From Pelatocladus maniniholoensis HA4357-MV3 (GTDB lineage Bacteria; Cyanobacteriota; Cyanobacteriia; Cyanobacteriales; Nostocaceae), in contig JAHHHW010000085.1 of assembly GCA_019359115.1 (NCBI GenBank), positions 119,134 through 183,133 of the forward strand: a stretch of 64,000 nt of DNA. The letters are read 5' to 3'. Positions 54,086 to 63,826 of this stretch are shown here, one piece after another (the stretch's first letter is position 1; every line of letters starts with the position of its first letter). The translations under genes were made by a program, and so were the position numbers. The notes beneath the pieces are model-generated. The model was given only the letters and a program-made list of their open reading frames with translations, was not told the origin of the DNA and did no database searches.

Positions 54086-54319
54086 ATGAATTATCCCATT
54101 CCAGACAACCCTCAAGAAATCATTGCCTTAAGACAAAAGCCAGTTGATGAAGCTCTAGTTGCTGCTGCGATCGCAGGTGTAATAAAAATTGTCCGCGATC
54201 AAGGTCAATCCCTAGAGGAACTAACAGCTCAATTGCTAGCTGAAGATACTCTACTAGATAAACAGCAGCGACAGTGGCTTAGTCAAGTGGTTGCTCAAGC
54301 CTGGGAAAGTTTTTCTTAA
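54086..54319 (+). CDS. small conserved hypothetical protein
   Basis: 77 aa from ATG 54086 (MNYPIPDNPQEIIALRQK); the open frame upstream (from TTG 54041) encodes a hydrophobic leader that is likely untranslated. It is all helical: VDEALVAAAIAGVIKIVRDQGQ and LLDKQQRQWLSQVVAQAWESF. It has the look of a short cyanobacterial protein conserved in many genomes; function unknown. Confidence 0.65.
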   Translation: MNYPIPDNPQEIIALRQKPVDEALVAAAIAGVIKIVRDQGQSLEELTAQLLAEDTLLDKQQRQWLSQVVAQAWESFS

Positions 54320-54664
54320 ATTTGTTAGTGCTTAATAGTTAGTAGTTAGTGGTCTACTAACAGATAAAAAATTCATTGCCAATTATTTTGTGTGGTGTGT
54401 GAGTGTATAATGTGTGGTCTAAGATTGGCAATTTGCGGGTGAAAAACAATAACGACTTCCAAGGTAATAGACTTGTGACAAACAACTCGCCAATTCTCAA
54501 GGTGATATCTTGATTTGAATCTTGACGCGGATAAATTTAGGATTACGCTTCAAATTCCTCAAAAGTTCAATTATCCGCGATGACAACCAAATAACTAGAA
54601 AATGGGTGTGGGGGTATAGGGGTGTAGGAGGAAGAAAAACAATTAAATATTTACCCTTACACTC
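54320..54664. other. 345-bp spacer with repeats and a long hairpin
   Basis: TTAGTAGTTAGTG repeats (54325-54360) and GTGTG-rich DNA (54390-54420). CGCGGATAA (54526-54534) pairs perfectly with TTATCCGCG (54571-54579), loop 36 nt, which may be a fragment of a hairpin element or a terminator for the converging genes. No gene. Confidence 0.45.
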
Positions 54665-56269
54665 TTACACGCTGATTGCTGCTTGTGAATGTAGCAACAA
54701 GCCATATTCTAATCCTTCTACCACTGCCTGATAGGAAGCCTCCAAAATATTTGTGGAAACTCCTACTGTTGTCCAGCGTTGATGACCACTTCCCGACTCT
54801 ACCATGACACGGGTTTTGGCTGCTGTACCTGTATGTCCGTTGAGAATGCGTACTTTGTAGTCTGTCAGTTCAAAAGCTGCAATGTAGGGATAAAAATTCA
54901 CTAAAGCCTTACGTAAAGCTGCATCCAAAGCAGCAACAGGGCCATTTCCTTCTGCTGCTTCCAAAATATTTTTACCATTTACGGTAACTTTAACTGTAGC
55001 TAGAGCGCTAGTATTTTCTTCTCCCTGTCCTAACTCGCAGTGGACTTGGAAACCCCTAATTTCAAAAAATAATCGCCGACTTCCTAAAGCTTGGCGCATC
55101 AATAATTCAAAACTCGCCTCTGCTGCTTCAAATTGGTATCCTTCACTCTCCAAAGCTTTCAACCGCTCAAGAATTTTTCGGGTTGTGGGGTCGTTTTTAT
55201 CTAATTCAATCCCAAATGAGCGAGCTTTTGCTAGAACATTACTAACTCCTGATTGTTCGGAAATGACGATCCGGCGACAATTACCAATTTGTTGTGGTTG
55301 AATATGTTCGTAGGTGAGGGGATTACGTTCTACTGCTGATACATGGATACCACCTTTGTGAGCAAATGCTGACCTCCCAACAAATGGTGCATGTTCATCT
55401 GGAGCAAGATTAACTACTTCACTAACAAAACGACTAGTTTCTGTCAATTGCGAGATTTGGTTCTCTTCTATACATTGAAACCCTAGCTTGAGTTGTAAAT
55501 TAGGAATTAGCGAACAGAGATTGGCATTACCACAACGTTCGCCATAACCATTGATTGTACCCTGTACCATCCTGACGCCTGTGATGACTGCGGCTAGAGC
55601 GTTGGCGACTGCTGTATCCGAATCATTATGAGTATGGATACCTAATTTTGTTCCACTAGGAATAAATTTAACTATATCAGTAATAATTTGCGTAATTTCA
55701 TGGGGTAAAGTACCACCATTGGTGTCACAAAACACTAGCCACTCAGCACCTGATGCGATCGCAGTTTCTAATGTTTGTAAAGCATAATCCCGATTGTGCT
55801 TATAGCCATCAAACCAGTGTTCGGCATCGTAGATCACACGACGCCCTTGAGCGCGTAAGTACTCAATCGTATCGCGAATCATCGCCAAATTTTCAGCCAA
55901 AGTAGTCTTGAGTCCTTCAGTGACATGTAAATCCCAAGACTTACCAAAAATTGTTACCCAATGAGTGCCAGCAGCGAGAATAGCTTGTAGTATTGGCTCA
56001 GAAGCCACTGTTGTGTTCGGGCGTCGAGTCGAACAAAAAGCCACGATTTCAGCTTGTTTGAGCGGTTCTTCCTGCAATTGCCAGAAAAACTGCACATCTT
56101 TAGGATTAGCACCAGGCCAACCACCTTCAATGAAGGGAATACCAAGTTGATCAAGTCTTCTGGCAATACGTAACTTATCTTCTATAGATACAGATAGCCC
56201 TTCGCGTTGAGTACCATCTCGAAGTGTAGTGTCATAGATCCAAAGCTGAGGTAAAGAGTTAGCGCTCAT
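54665..56269 (-). CDS. cimA: citramalate synthase
   Basis: 534 aa, HMGL-like TIM barrel plus C-terminal LeuA dimer/regulatory domain. DTTLRDGTQREGLSVS holds the metal-binding Asp and Arg; FIEGGWPGANPKD, YDAEHWFDGYKHN and FCDTNGGTLPHEI are typical of CimA rather than of LeuA. GIHTHNDSDTAVANALAAV has the HxH metal site. The product condenses acetyl-CoA with pyruvate to citramalate for a threonine-independent isoleucine route. The C-terminal domain (GTAAKTRVMVESG) senses isoleucine in this family. Stand-alone gene. Confidence 0.93.
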   Translation of the reverse strand: MSANSLPQLWIYDTTLRDGTQREGLSVSIEDKLRIARRLDQLGIPFIEGGWPGANPKDVQFFWQLQEEPLKQAEIVAFCSTRRPNTTVASEPILQAILAAGTHWVTIFGKSWDLHVTEGLKTTLAENLAMIRDTIEYLRAQGRRVIYDAEHWFDGYKHNRDYALQTLETAIASGAEWLVFCDTNGGTLPHEITQIITDIVKFIPSGTKLGIHTHNDSDTAVANALAAVITGVRMVQGTINGYGERCGNANLCSLIPNLQLKLGFQCIEENQISQLTETSRFVSEVVNLAPDEHAPFVGRSAFAHKGGIHVSAVERNPLTYEHIQPQQIGNCRRIVISEQSGVSNVLAKARSFGIELDKNDPTTRKILERLKALESEGYQFEAAEASFELLMRQALGSRRLFFEIRGFQVHCELGQGEENTSALATVKVTVNGKNILEAAEGNGPVAALDAALRKALVNFYPYIAAFELTDYKVRILNGHTGTAAKTRVMVESGSGHQRWTTVGVSTNILEASYQAVVEGLEYGLLLHSQAAISV

Positions 56270-56687
56270 AAGATGAGGAGTTGTTCAGACTACAGAATAG
56301 AATAAAAATATGTCAGTCAGGATATAGAATTGTCAGGGAGGTCAGGAGTTTATGGGCTTCTAGCTCCTCGCAGTTCGTAACAGCTAGATTTCAAGGTAAT
56401 TTGTCACAACACTACGCGCTATAAAAATCTGACAACAGATAGTGGCGTTGATACCCTGAGTGCAAATCTAGAAAACATCAACATCGAAAAGTCTGTATTC
56501 CTAACAGCACAACTACTTCAGGGTTTTTCAAAACCATAATAATATGACAATATCAAATGATTTCTAAACTTATTCTTAAGCATATGATTGTGATTGTTTC
56601 ATAACTAAAATAAGATTGGGAAATAGTTTTTTCTGTATCAGAAATAAATTGTTACAATACAACCTAAAACTTGTGTAGTGATCTGCA
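56270..56687. other. 418-bp spacer upstream of the broken gene at 56688
   Basis: No gene. The sequence TTGTTACAATAC near 56649 could be a -10 type element about 35 bases before ATG 56688. No riboswitch or terminator with T-run was seen. Confidence 0.4.
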
Positions 56688-57024
56688 ATGCTCAGGGTGC
56701 TAGCTCAAGGTAAAACAAGCGAGTGTATACTCCGAACCAATCTGCGGAGACTTTTGCTGCAAAATGGTATTGACCTCTACAATAGCGGTGCTAAGGTTAT
56801 TAACTATCGCTTAATCGATAGTTATTCTTTACAAGTGCAAGTAGAAGGTAAATTTGCACCAAGCTAATTGGCGAAAACAAGGGCGGTACTCACTACCTCC
56901 TCATTCTCCGCCAATTGATTTGAGTTTAGCTTGTCAAACTCAGCTTTTAGAAGATGTCAAAATTATTAAATTTGATGGATTCTGGGGAGAAGGTTCTCAA
57001 GTAGTCTGGACACCAAAAGGTTAA
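56688..57024 (+). pseudogene. frameshifted small gene (candidate)
   Basis: ATG 56688 opens 59 codons (MLRVLAQGKTSECILRTNLR ... VQVEGKFAPS, stop 56865-56867). Near the stop a different frame continues as QANWRKQGRYSLPPHSP ... LLEDVKIIKFDGFWGEGSQ, then VVWTPKG and a stop at 57022-57024, 14 bases before the next ATG. The two halves look like one protein of about 110 residues interrupted by a frameshift around 56850-56870. Neither half is recognised. It could also be one real 59-aa protein followed by a non-coding stretch; the ordered composition of both halves argues for a broken gene. Confidence 0.5.
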
Positions 57025-57038
57025 AAAGGAGAAAAAAT

Positions 57039-57389
57039 ATGGGTAGATGGACACCACTCATTTTGATGGCTGGAGGTTTGGCAATTTTACTAGGTACGTT
57101 ACTGGGGATTAGCTTTCCGATGGGCGGACAAAATACTGCTCAAGCTCCAGGAGGAAAAACATCAAAAGTTCTCCCCGCCAACATCAATGTCAACAGCACT
57201 GCGACTGGTAGAACTCCCACCAGAACCAACAAAACCAATGTTGCTCAGAACAACGCTGCTGATGACACATTGACCGATACTATGACTGACACAACAACAA
57301 CTGCTCAAGATAATTCAAATACAACCACCACAGACGATACTCAATCGAATGATACTAACAATAACGAACCAATTCGTGCTTTGTGGTAG
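57039..57389 (+). CDS. secreted or membrane-anchored Thr/Asn-rich protein
   Basis: 116 aa with AAGGAG 9 bases before ATG. Residues 5-27 form a hydrophobic signal or anchor (LILMAGGLAILLGTLLGI). The rest is a low-complexity T/N/D/Q chain (GRTPTRTNKTNVAQNN; DTMTDTTTTAQDNSNTTTT), likely unstructured outside the membrane. It follows the broken gene in the same direction. Function unknown. Confidence 0.65.
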   Translation: MGRWTPLILMAGGLAILLGTLLGISFPMGGQNTAQAPGGKTSKVLPANINVNSTATGRTPTRTNKTNVAQNNAADDTLTDTMTDTTTTAQDNSNTTTTDDTQSNDTNNNEPIRALW

Positions 57390-57483
57390 TGATTGCTGAT
57401 CATCGAATTAACAGTTATGAGTTACTAGTTATGAGTTAGGAGTTAGGAGTTATATAGTCAATTGTCAATTGTTGATAGCCATT

Positions 57484-57553
57484 ACTCTTGACTATGGACT
57501 CTTGACTACGGACTCTTGACTATGGACTCTTGACTACGGACTCTTGACTAATG
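57484..57553. repeat. 14-bp tandem repeat abutting the thiO-thiG start
   Basis: ACTCTTGACTATGG and ACTCTTGACTACGG alternate four times (57484-57539), then ACTCTTGACTA runs into the start codon. The unit is twice seven bases, an STRR-type array. It occupies the place of ribosome site and proximal promoter for the gene at 57551. Confidence 0.85.
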
Positions 57554-59572
57554 ACTAAGGATGTTTTGATTATTGGTGGCGGTATCATCGGTTTAGCGAT
57601 CGCCGTTGAGTTGAAACTGCGTGGTGCGAAAGTCATCGTGACTAGTCGTGACTTCCACGCAGCCGCTACACATGCTGCTGCTGGGATGTTAGCACCGGAT
57701 GCAGAAAACATCTCAAATCAAGCAATGCAAGATTTATGTTGGCGATCGCGTTCTATTTATCCTGAGTGGACACACAAATTAGAACAACTCACTGGTTTAA
57801 ACACTGGTTACTGGCCCTGTGGTATTTTAGCACCAGTCTATGAAGAGGACGAGGGACGACATGAGGGACAAGGAGGACAAGGGAGACATGGGGGACAAGG
57901 AAGCAGGGATTATTCATCATCTTTGTCTCTCCCTGTGTCTTCTCAAACAGCTTACTGGTTAGACAAAGAAACTATTCACCAATATCAGCCAGGTTTAGGA
58001 GAAGAAGTCACTGGTGGTTGGTGGTATCCTGAAGATGCCCAAGTAGACAATCGAGCCTTGGCAAAAGCACTGCTTGGTGCAGCGCAATTTTTGGGTGTGG
58101 AACTAAAAGAAGGAATCGCAGTAGAAGGTATCTTGCAGAAGCAAGGGCAAGTTGTAGGAGTCCAAACCAATGCTGGAACTTTGCGTGCCGAACACTATGT
58201 TTTAGCTACAGGTGCTTGGACGAATCAATTGTTTACCTTACCCGTACGTCCAACCAAAGGACAAATGCTGAGTGTGCGTGTACCAGAAGCGATCGCGGAA
58301 TTACCTCTAACACGGGTTTTATTTGGCCATAATGTTTACATAGTACCAAAGCGCGATCGCCGAATTATTCTTGGTGCTACCGTAGAGGATGTTGGCTTTA
58401 CTCCCCAAAACACACCAGCAGGTATTCAAACTTTACTACAAAATGCTATCCGTCTCTATCCTCAAATCCAGAATTATCCCATAGAAGAATTATGGTGGGG
58501 ATTCCGTCCTGCTACTCCTGATGAGTTACCAATTCTGGGGAATAGTTTCTGTCAAAACCTTACCTTTGCTACGGGACACTATCGTAATGGCATTCTGCTT
58601 GCACCCATAACAGCAGTATTAATTGCTGATCTAATTTGGGAACAAAAATCTGACCCTCTTCTGTCGCATTTTCATTACTCGCGCTTTGAGAACCAATCAT
58701 CTACCTCCCCTGTTATGCTTACTCATTCCCCTTCACCACTATCCTACGGGCAGATTTCCCAACTCACCCCTACCATTGCTGACACACCACTCGTCATCGC
58801 TGGCAAAACTTTCACCTCCCGCTTGATGACGGGAACTGGTAAATATCGCAGTATCGAAGAAATGCAGCAAAGTGTGGTGGAAAGTGGTTGTCAAATTGTG
58901 ACTGTTGCAGTCAGACGAGTACAAACTCATGCGCCTGGACACGAAGGTTTAGCCGAAGCGCTGGACTGGACAAAAATTTGGATGCTACCAAATACTGCTG
59001 GCTGCAAAACCGCCGAAGAAGCTATTCGCGTTGCCCGTTTAGGACGAGAAATGGCAAAACTTTTGGGACAGGAAGATAATAATTTTGTCAAGTTAGAAGT
59101 AATTCCCGACTCTAAATATTTATTACCAGATCCCATTGGCACTCTACAAGCGGCAGAACAATTAGTCAAAGAAGGCTTTGCGGTTTTACCTTATATTAAT
59201 GCTGATCCGATGCTAGCAAAGCGTTTAGAAGAAGTCGGCTGTGCAACAGTAATGCCTCTCGCCTCACCGATTGGTTCCGGTCAGGGATTAAAAACAACTG
59301 CTAACATTCAAATCATTATTGAAAATGCCAATATTCCTGTAGTGGTGGATGCTGGTATTGGTGCGCCATCCCAAGCAGCCCAAGCCATGGAAATGGGTGC
59401 CGATGCTTTGTTGATTAACAGTGCGATCGCATTGGCAAAAAACCCACCCCTGATGGCACGCGCCATGAATCTGGCAACAACTGCTGGCCGCATAGCCTAT
59501 CTAGCTGGCAGGATGCCCATCAAAGACTACGCCAGCCCCTCTTCACCAATGACTGGAACAATTACAAATTAA
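57551..59572 (+). CDS. thiO-thiG: ThiO-ThiG fusion (glycine oxidase / thiazole synthase)
   Basis: 673-aa bifunctional thiamine enzyme. The ThiO half (1-365) has the FAD motif [14 protein letters not shown] and ends with [14 protein letters not shown] and [14 protein letters not shown]; it oxidises glycine to dehydroglycine. The ThiG half (about 405-673) begins [23 protein letters not shown] and has the Schiff-base lysine in FVKLEVIPD (near 514) and the phosphate loop [20 protein letters not shown]; it forms the thiazole from DXP, dehydroglycine and ThiS thiocarboxylate. The fusion is known in cyanobacteria. Residues 98-120 ([16 protein letters not shown]) are repeat-encoded. I saw no TPP riboswitch upstream. 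Confidence 0.95.
   Translation: MTKDVLIIGGGIIGLAIAVELKLRGAKVIVTSRDFHAAATHAAAGMLAPDAENISNQAMQDLCWRSRSIYPEWTHKLEQLTGLNTGYWPCGILAPVYEEDEGRHEGQGGQGRHGGQGSRDYSSSLSLPVSSQTAYWLDKETIHQYQPGLGEEVTGGWWYPEDAQVDNRALAKALLGAAQFLGVELKEGIAVEGILQKQGQVVGVQTNAGTLRAEHYVLATGAWTNQLFTLPVRPTKGQMLSVRVPEAIAELPLTRVLFGHNVYIVPKRDRRIILGATVEDVGFTPQNTPAGIQTLLQNAIRLYPQIQNYPIEELWWGFRPATPDELPILGNSFCQNLTFATGHYRNGILLAPITAVLIADLIWEQKSDPLLSHFHYSRFENQSSTSPVMLTHSPSPLSYGQISQLTPTIADTPLVIAGKTFTSRLMTGTGKYRSIEEMQQSVVESGCQIVTVAVRRVQTHAPGHEGLAEALDWTKIWMLPNTAGCKTAEEAIRVARLGREMAKLLGQEDNNFVKLEVIPDSKYLLPDPIGTLQAAEQLVKEGFAVLPYINADPMLAKRLEEVGCATVMPLASPIGSGQGLKTTANIQIIIENANIPVVVDAGIGAPSQAAQAMEMGADALLINSAIALAKNPPLMARAMNLATTAGRIAYLAGRMPIKDYASPSSPMTGTITN
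57842..57910. repeat. repeat-derived Gly-rich insert in the ThiO half
   Basis: GGACGACATGAGGGACAAG and similar units (GGACAAG, GGAGACATG) of seven to nine bases, encoding E/G/R/H/Q-rich residues in the ThiO domain between a conserved LAPVY and AYWLDKE. The frame is kept. Confidence 0.75.
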
Positions 59573-59608
59573 GGATTGGGGATTGGGGATTGGGGATTGG
59601 GGATTGGG
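59573..59608. repeat. STRR array of GGATTGG heptamers
   Basis: Five contiguous copies of GGATTGG directly after the thiO-thiG stop codon. A second array, CCCTTGTCC units, follows at 59631-59659, then CCCCGATCCCCGAT-type DNA to 59690. The first is the CCCCAAT class of the short tandemly repeated sequences known from heterocystous cyanobacteria. Confidence 0.9.
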
Positions 59609-59779
59609 AAGAGACTTAGTTAAATAATTCTCCCTTGTCCCCCTTGTCCCCCTTGTCCTCGTTCCCCGATCCCCGATGCCCGTTCCTCGACCCTTTTGTA
59701 ACGAATTATCTCCAATGACAAGAGCAGTCTATTGCATTTATGTAACATAAAATGAATAAGCAGCGTAAGGAATTTATTC

Positions 59780-59959
59780 ATGCCCTACACGACTGAAGAA
59801 GGCGGTCGCCTCAACAATTTTGCCCGTGAACCTAAAGTTTACCAAGCAGAGCCTCCTACAGCCCAGCAAAAGCGTAATTATGTAATTATGGGAGTTGTGG
59901 GAATACTCCTGGTAAGTGGTTTGATTTTTGTTGCCTTCTCTGTTTCTAATCTTAGTTAA
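59780..59959 (+). CDS. psb34: Psb34 (Ssl1498-family photosystem II assembly protein)
   Basis: 59 aa, easily missed because of its size. The N-terminus MPYTTEEGGRLNNFAREPKV is the family mark; a polar stretch AEPPTAQQKRN leads to one membrane helix (VIMGVVGILLVSGLIFVAF). Psb34 binds CP47-side intermediates of photosystem II assembly and resembles high-light-inducible proteins in its N-terminal motif but lacks their chlorophyll-binding pattern. AAGGAA lies 7 bases before ATG. A terminator follows at 60001. Confidence 0.92.
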   Translation: MPYTTEEGGRLNNFAREPKVYQAEPPTAQQKRNYVIMGVVGILLVSGLIFVAFSVSNLS

Positions 59960-60000
59960 TAAAAATTGCTTTCACAAATCAATTTTATTTTACAATTATT

Positions 60001-60034
60001 CAGGTTTCTAAATTTTTGGAAACCTGGTTTTTTT
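60001..60034 (+). terminator. rho-independent terminator of psb34
   Basis: CAGGTTTC (60001-60008) pairs exactly with GAAACCTG (60019-60026), followed by GTTTTTTT. The rest of the 60035-60292 spacer is AT-rich with no gene. Confidence 0.85.
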
Positions 60035-60292
60035 ATCTAATCTTTAAGATAGAGATAGAGGGGGATAGATCAAGAAATTTGCCCTTCAGTACCAAGTTAT
60101 CGCTATTTTATGCAAAAAATAAATGCAAAATATAAGTATAATAAGATACAACGCCTCTATTCTTATTTCAAACCTTGATTTATCCTGAGCAGAGCAATAA
60201 CTACTTGAAAATCGTAGTCATAGTTAGATATATAGACTGCTTACATATGCCCTTTAAAGGGATGTACACTGCGTTTCGGCTCCTTAGCCACC

Positions 60293-62485
60293 ATGAGCGT
60301 GAATGATACTGCACATTCGGATAAATTTGCGTGGAATCGCCAAGTATACCACCGTCTAAAAGTTGCCCTCAGTCTTGGTTTGCGGCGACAAATTTTGGTA
60401 GCGGTATGTGATGATTTAACCCTGAGAAATCAGGTAGCAGCACGTTTGCATTCAACTTTGGCCTATCCAGTAGGTCAAGTGCTGTATCAACCATCAAATA
60501 CACAAGAAACTAGTACGCCAGCTTATCCACGATTAGTGACTCTGAGGTTGAATTTAAGTGACCCTAACCCGATCACGCAAATAAATCAATGGCTGGTGAA
60601 TTATCCACCGCCAATTGTTGGTGTGTCTAAAGATAATCCTGGACGGTCACTGCCAGTACCAGCTTTTCAGATTGTAGGCGTTGAGCAGTTGACCAAGCAA
60701 CCAGTGGCAATGCAACGTTTATTTTTGCACTATTTACGTTTAACTGAACAACATTTATCAAGCCCAGAATCCAGCAGTTTTCTGGAATCGAGTCTATTAC
60801 TGTGGGTATCGCGTCCTTGGTTGTACGCGATACAACAATCAGCGCCACAGTTTTGGCGTTGTCGTACTGGTGTGTTTGTGTTTGCTGGAGAACCGACACC
60901 GACAACTCATACCAAAAACTCACCAGAACGCTTTTCTGGTTCTAGAAGCTTAGATGTAGGAGATATTGAACAGGTAGCCTGGGAAGAACCTATCTCTGGT
61001 GACGATTTCCCTGTGGAAGAGATTGATTTTGCGATCCAAACACCTGTAAATCGTGGACACAAACCACAAGAACCTTCACCAATCAAATCAGAATTATTTG
61101 TACCAGAAACATTTCAGGAAGAAGCTAGAGCAAGAAATAAAGTTAATATCAGCAAGACTCCATCACCACCACGTTTATCGCACATTAGTAAAGAGTTAAC
61201 AGAGTTAGTACTAGCAACTCTTAACAGTGCGATCGCCCACGATCAAAATGAGAATGTACAAGTACAGGAACTTCTAGAAGAAATAGACTCCTTACATTCC
61301 ACAAAAGCTTCACCAGAAACACTGGCAGCAGCTTATCATCGTCTGGGCAACTTGTATCGCCTCCGCATCGAACAGGGACAAACTAACTTAGAGAACTTGA
61401 TGGTGGCTATTTTGGCCTATCAAGAGGCTATTACCCACGATGAAAGCTCGCCACAAGTCCCAGATATTTTGAATGATTTGGGTACACTCTATTGGATGCT
61501 ATATCGCACACCACCCAATTCTGAAGAAGGACAATCTTACATAGAACAGGGAATAGAATTTTATCAATTAGCTTTAAAGCTAATTTCACCTGAAACCCAT
61601 TCAGAAACTTATGCACGTGTGCAAAATAATCTGGGGACTGCTTATGGTGACTTAGCACGTTTTGATCACGCTGGGGAAAACTGGCAAAAAGCGGTTACTG
61701 CTTATCGAGAAGCACTCTGCTTCCGTACCGCCGAGATAGAACCATTGAAGTATGCTGCAACTCAGAATAACTTGGGTACTGCTTACTGGCATTTGGCACA
61801 ATACAATCAACCGATGGAGCATTTAAAGAATGCGATCGTTGCTTACAGTCTTGCCTTAGCCTACTACAACCCAGAACAGGAACCACTCAAATATGGCATG
61901 ATTCAAAACAACATTGGTACTGCTCATTGGAATTTAGCGCAGTACGAAAATCCAGGGGCGAATCTGCAACTTGCTGTGGATGCCTATGGAGAAGCTTTGA
62001 AATATCGTACACCAGCACATGTTCCTGCCGCTTGCGCTGCCACACAAAATAATCTGGGAACTGCTTATTGGCACTTGTCCAACCAGCCACAAATAACCAA
62101 AGAAGAACGACAAAAGTTTTTAGAACTGTGCATTAATGCTTATGAAGAATCTCTATCTCTTGCTCATTCTCTCAATGGTGCTGCTTTAAGTTTTGATATT
62201 TTTGCAACTCATAATAACTTAGGTTTAGCACATTATAATCTGGCAACCGATCAATTCTTGAATGGTGATAAAACTGCACGTTCTCAACATTTAGAATCAT
62301 CATTGGATAATCATTTACAAGCATTAAATGGATTAACCCAAAAACCCGAAGCTTACCAAACAACATTTAATTATGTAGTGAAAACTATTCGCGCTTTTCA
62401 CAGTGAATTAGGAATACAAGGACAAAACCTGGCTTTATCTAAAGTACCTGGTCACTTACTACCAGAGATACTGCCGAAGTTGTAA
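60293..62485 (+). CDS. large tetratricopeptide-repeat protein
   Basis: 730 aa. Residues 1-200 are a conserved domain of its own (FAWNRQVYHRLKVALSLGLRRQILVAVCDDL; LLWVSRPWLYAIQQSAPQFW; TGVFVFAGEPTP), possibly an inactive ATPase-like fold without a P-loop. A disordered linker spans 205-290. From about 330 to 715 there are eight or nine TPR-type repeats with a recurrent signature YARVQNNLGTAYGDLA / YAATQNNLGTAYWHLAQY / YGMIQNNIGTAHWNLAQY of 45-55 residues each. Likely a cytoplasmic scaffold, conserved among cyanobacteria as far as I can tell. Partner unknown. Confidence 0.85.
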   Translation: MSVNDTAHSDKFAWNRQVYHRLKVALSLGLRRQILVAVCDDLTLRNQVAARLHSTLAYPVGQVLYQPSNTQETSTPAYPRLVTLRLNLSDPNPITQINQWLVNYPPPIVGVSKDNPGRSLPVPAFQIVGVEQLTKQPVAMQRLFLHYLRLTEQHLSSPESSSFLESSLLLWVSRPWLYAIQQSAPQFWRCRTGVFVFAGEPTPTTHTKNSPERFSGSRSLDVGDIEQVAWEEPISGDDFPVEEIDFAIQTPVNRGHKPQEPSPIKSELFVPETFQEEARARNKVNISKTPSPPRLSHISKELTELVLATLNSAIAHDQNENVQVQELLEEIDSLHSTKASPETLAAAYHRLGNLYRLRIEQGQTNLENLMVAILAYQEAITHDESSPQVPDILNDLGTLYWMLYRTPPNSEEGQSYIEQGIEFYQLALKLISPETHSETYARVQNNLGTAYGDLARFDHAGENWQKAVTAYREALCFRTAEIEPLKYAATQNNLGTAYWHLAQYNQPMEHLKNAIVAYSLALAYYNPEQEPLKYGMIQNNIGTAHWNLAQYENPGANLQLAVDAYGEALKYRTPAHVPAACAATQNNLGTAYWHLSNQPQITKEERQKFLELCINAYEESLSLAHSLNGAALSFDIFATHNNLGLAHYNLATDQFLNGDKTARSQHLESSLDNHLQALNGLTQKPEAYQTTFNYVVKTIRAFHSELGIQGQNLALSKVPGHLLPEILPKL

Positions 62486-62559
62486 TTAGCGGATATACAG
62501 CAGATTACAGGTAAATGAAGTACAGATTTTAAGAATAAAATCATATACTAATAGATTAG

Positions 62560-62800
62560 GACTTACGCAACTGGCATATTATTTAAGTTCGTAGTGAGGA
62601 CTTTAGTCCTCAAAATAAAGGCAAGAGCCGCTTACTACAAGCAAAAAATTTTTGTTTTTTGTGACACTTGCGTAAGTCATATAGATTTTCAATCCTGTTC
62701 TCTGCTCTAGCAATTACGCAAGGGTACACACAATTCTCATTTTCTTGTATGAAATGGCTTTAGCTCTGATTTTGAGGACTAAAGTCCTTACTACAAACTT
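62560..62800. repeat. overlapping inverted-repeat elements upstream of the methyltransferase
   Basis: Element one: GACTTACGCAA at 62560-62570 and its complement at 62668-62678, the common GGACTTACGCA-type MITE end. Element two: a 32-base segment at 62585-62616 and its inverted copy at 62769-62800 (30 of 32 matched), each arm itself containing the hairpin TGAGGACT/AGTCCTCA. The two overlap, which implies insertion into, or rearrangement of, an earlier repeat. The gap 62486-62917 holds no gene. Confidence 0.75.
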
Positions 62801-62917
62801 AAGAATAGCGTGTTAGGTGCTTTAATGATTTTTTGGCGACAAAGAATATCACCAATATGTGCCTGACACAGCCTGCTTAAAATTTACTTTTTTGACTTTA
62901 TCAATCAGATTTTATTT

Positions 62918-63826
62918 GTGATTCCAGAAGAAAATTGTAATATAAAAAAATATGATTCACAAACACCTCAAGTTTTTTATTACCATCCTCATGGAGAATT
63001 ATGGATTGGTGATGCAATAAAATGGCTACAAACTCTTGCTTCAGAATCAGTAGATTTAGTATTTGCAGATCCTCCGTATAATATTAAAAAAGCTGCATGG
63101 GATAATTTTGAATCGCAAGCAGCTTATGTAAATTGGTCTTTAATCTGGATAGAAGAAGTTTCTCGGATATTAAAACCGACAGGTTCATTATATATTTGTG
63201 GGTTTTCAGAAATTATCGCTGATATTAAACTACCAGCATTAAAATTTTTTAGTGGATGTCGGTGGCTGATTTGGCATTACAAAAATAAAGCGAATTTTTC
63301 AAACGATTGGGGACGCTCTCATGAAAGTATCTTACATTTTAGAAAAACAAAAAATTTTTATTTAAATTCAGATAATATACGTATAACTTATGGACAACAC
63401 ACTTTAAAATATCCACAACATCCCCAAGCAAAAACAAGCCAATATGGCAACAATGGTAAGAATGATAGTAGAATTTGGCATCCCCATCCCAAGGGTGCAA
63501 AACCCAGAGATGTGATCGAAATACCAACTACATGTAATGGGATGCATGAAAAAACCAAACATCCAACTCAAAAGCCAGAAGAACTAGTGAGAAAGTTTGT
63601 ACTTTCCTCATCTTCTAGAGGCGATCTTGTTGTCGATCCATTTTTCGGATCAGGAACAACACTTGTTGTTGCAGAACAACTTGGTAGAAAATGGCTAGGC
63701 TGTGAGATTATTCCTGAATATGCAGAATGGGCAGTGGAACGTATAAAATCTGTAAAATATATGTCAGATGAGGAATGGTTTTGGTTTGATCGCAGGAATG
63801 AAGAACATAGAAAAAAGATTAGGTAA
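62918..63826 (+). CDS. DNA methyltransferase, beta-class (N4/N6 type)
   Basis: 302 aa from a GTG start. DPPYN at residues 51-55 (motif IV) comes before DPFFGSGTT near 245 (motif I), the order of beta-class amino-methyltransferases. HEKTKHPTQKPEELV before motif I is typical of this N4-cytosine/N6-adenine family. A target-recognition region lies between about 90 and 200. It is not the m5C enzyme known for CGATCG, since class and motifs differ. No restriction partner is seen on either side within the window, so it may be an orphan. AT-rich compared with the TPR gene upstream. Confidence 0.88.
   Translation: MIPEENCNIKKYDSQTPQVFYYHPHGELWIGDAIKWLQTLASESVDLVFADPPYNIKKAAWDNFESQAAYVNWSLIWIEEVSRILKPTGSLYICGFSEIIADIKLPALKFFSGCRWLIWHYKNKANFSNDWGRSHESILHFRKTKNFYLNSDNIRITYGQHTLKYPQHPQAKTSQYGNNGKNDSRIWHPHPKGAKPRDVIEIPTTCNGMHEKTKHPTQKPEELVRKFVLSSSSRGDLVVDPFFGSGTTLVVAEQLGRKWLGCEIIPEYAEWAVERIKSVKYMSDEEWFWFDRRNEEHRKKIR

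Noticed and set aside
57390..57550. TPP riboswitch before thiO-thiG
   Set aside because: The expected conserved CTGAGA and ACCTGATC-type boxes are absent; the region is heptamer repeats.
57484..57553. CRISPR array
   Set aside because: The repeats are contiguous 7/14-mers without spacers; they are STRR-type. No array of 25-37-bp repeats with unique spacers and no cas gene was seen in the window.
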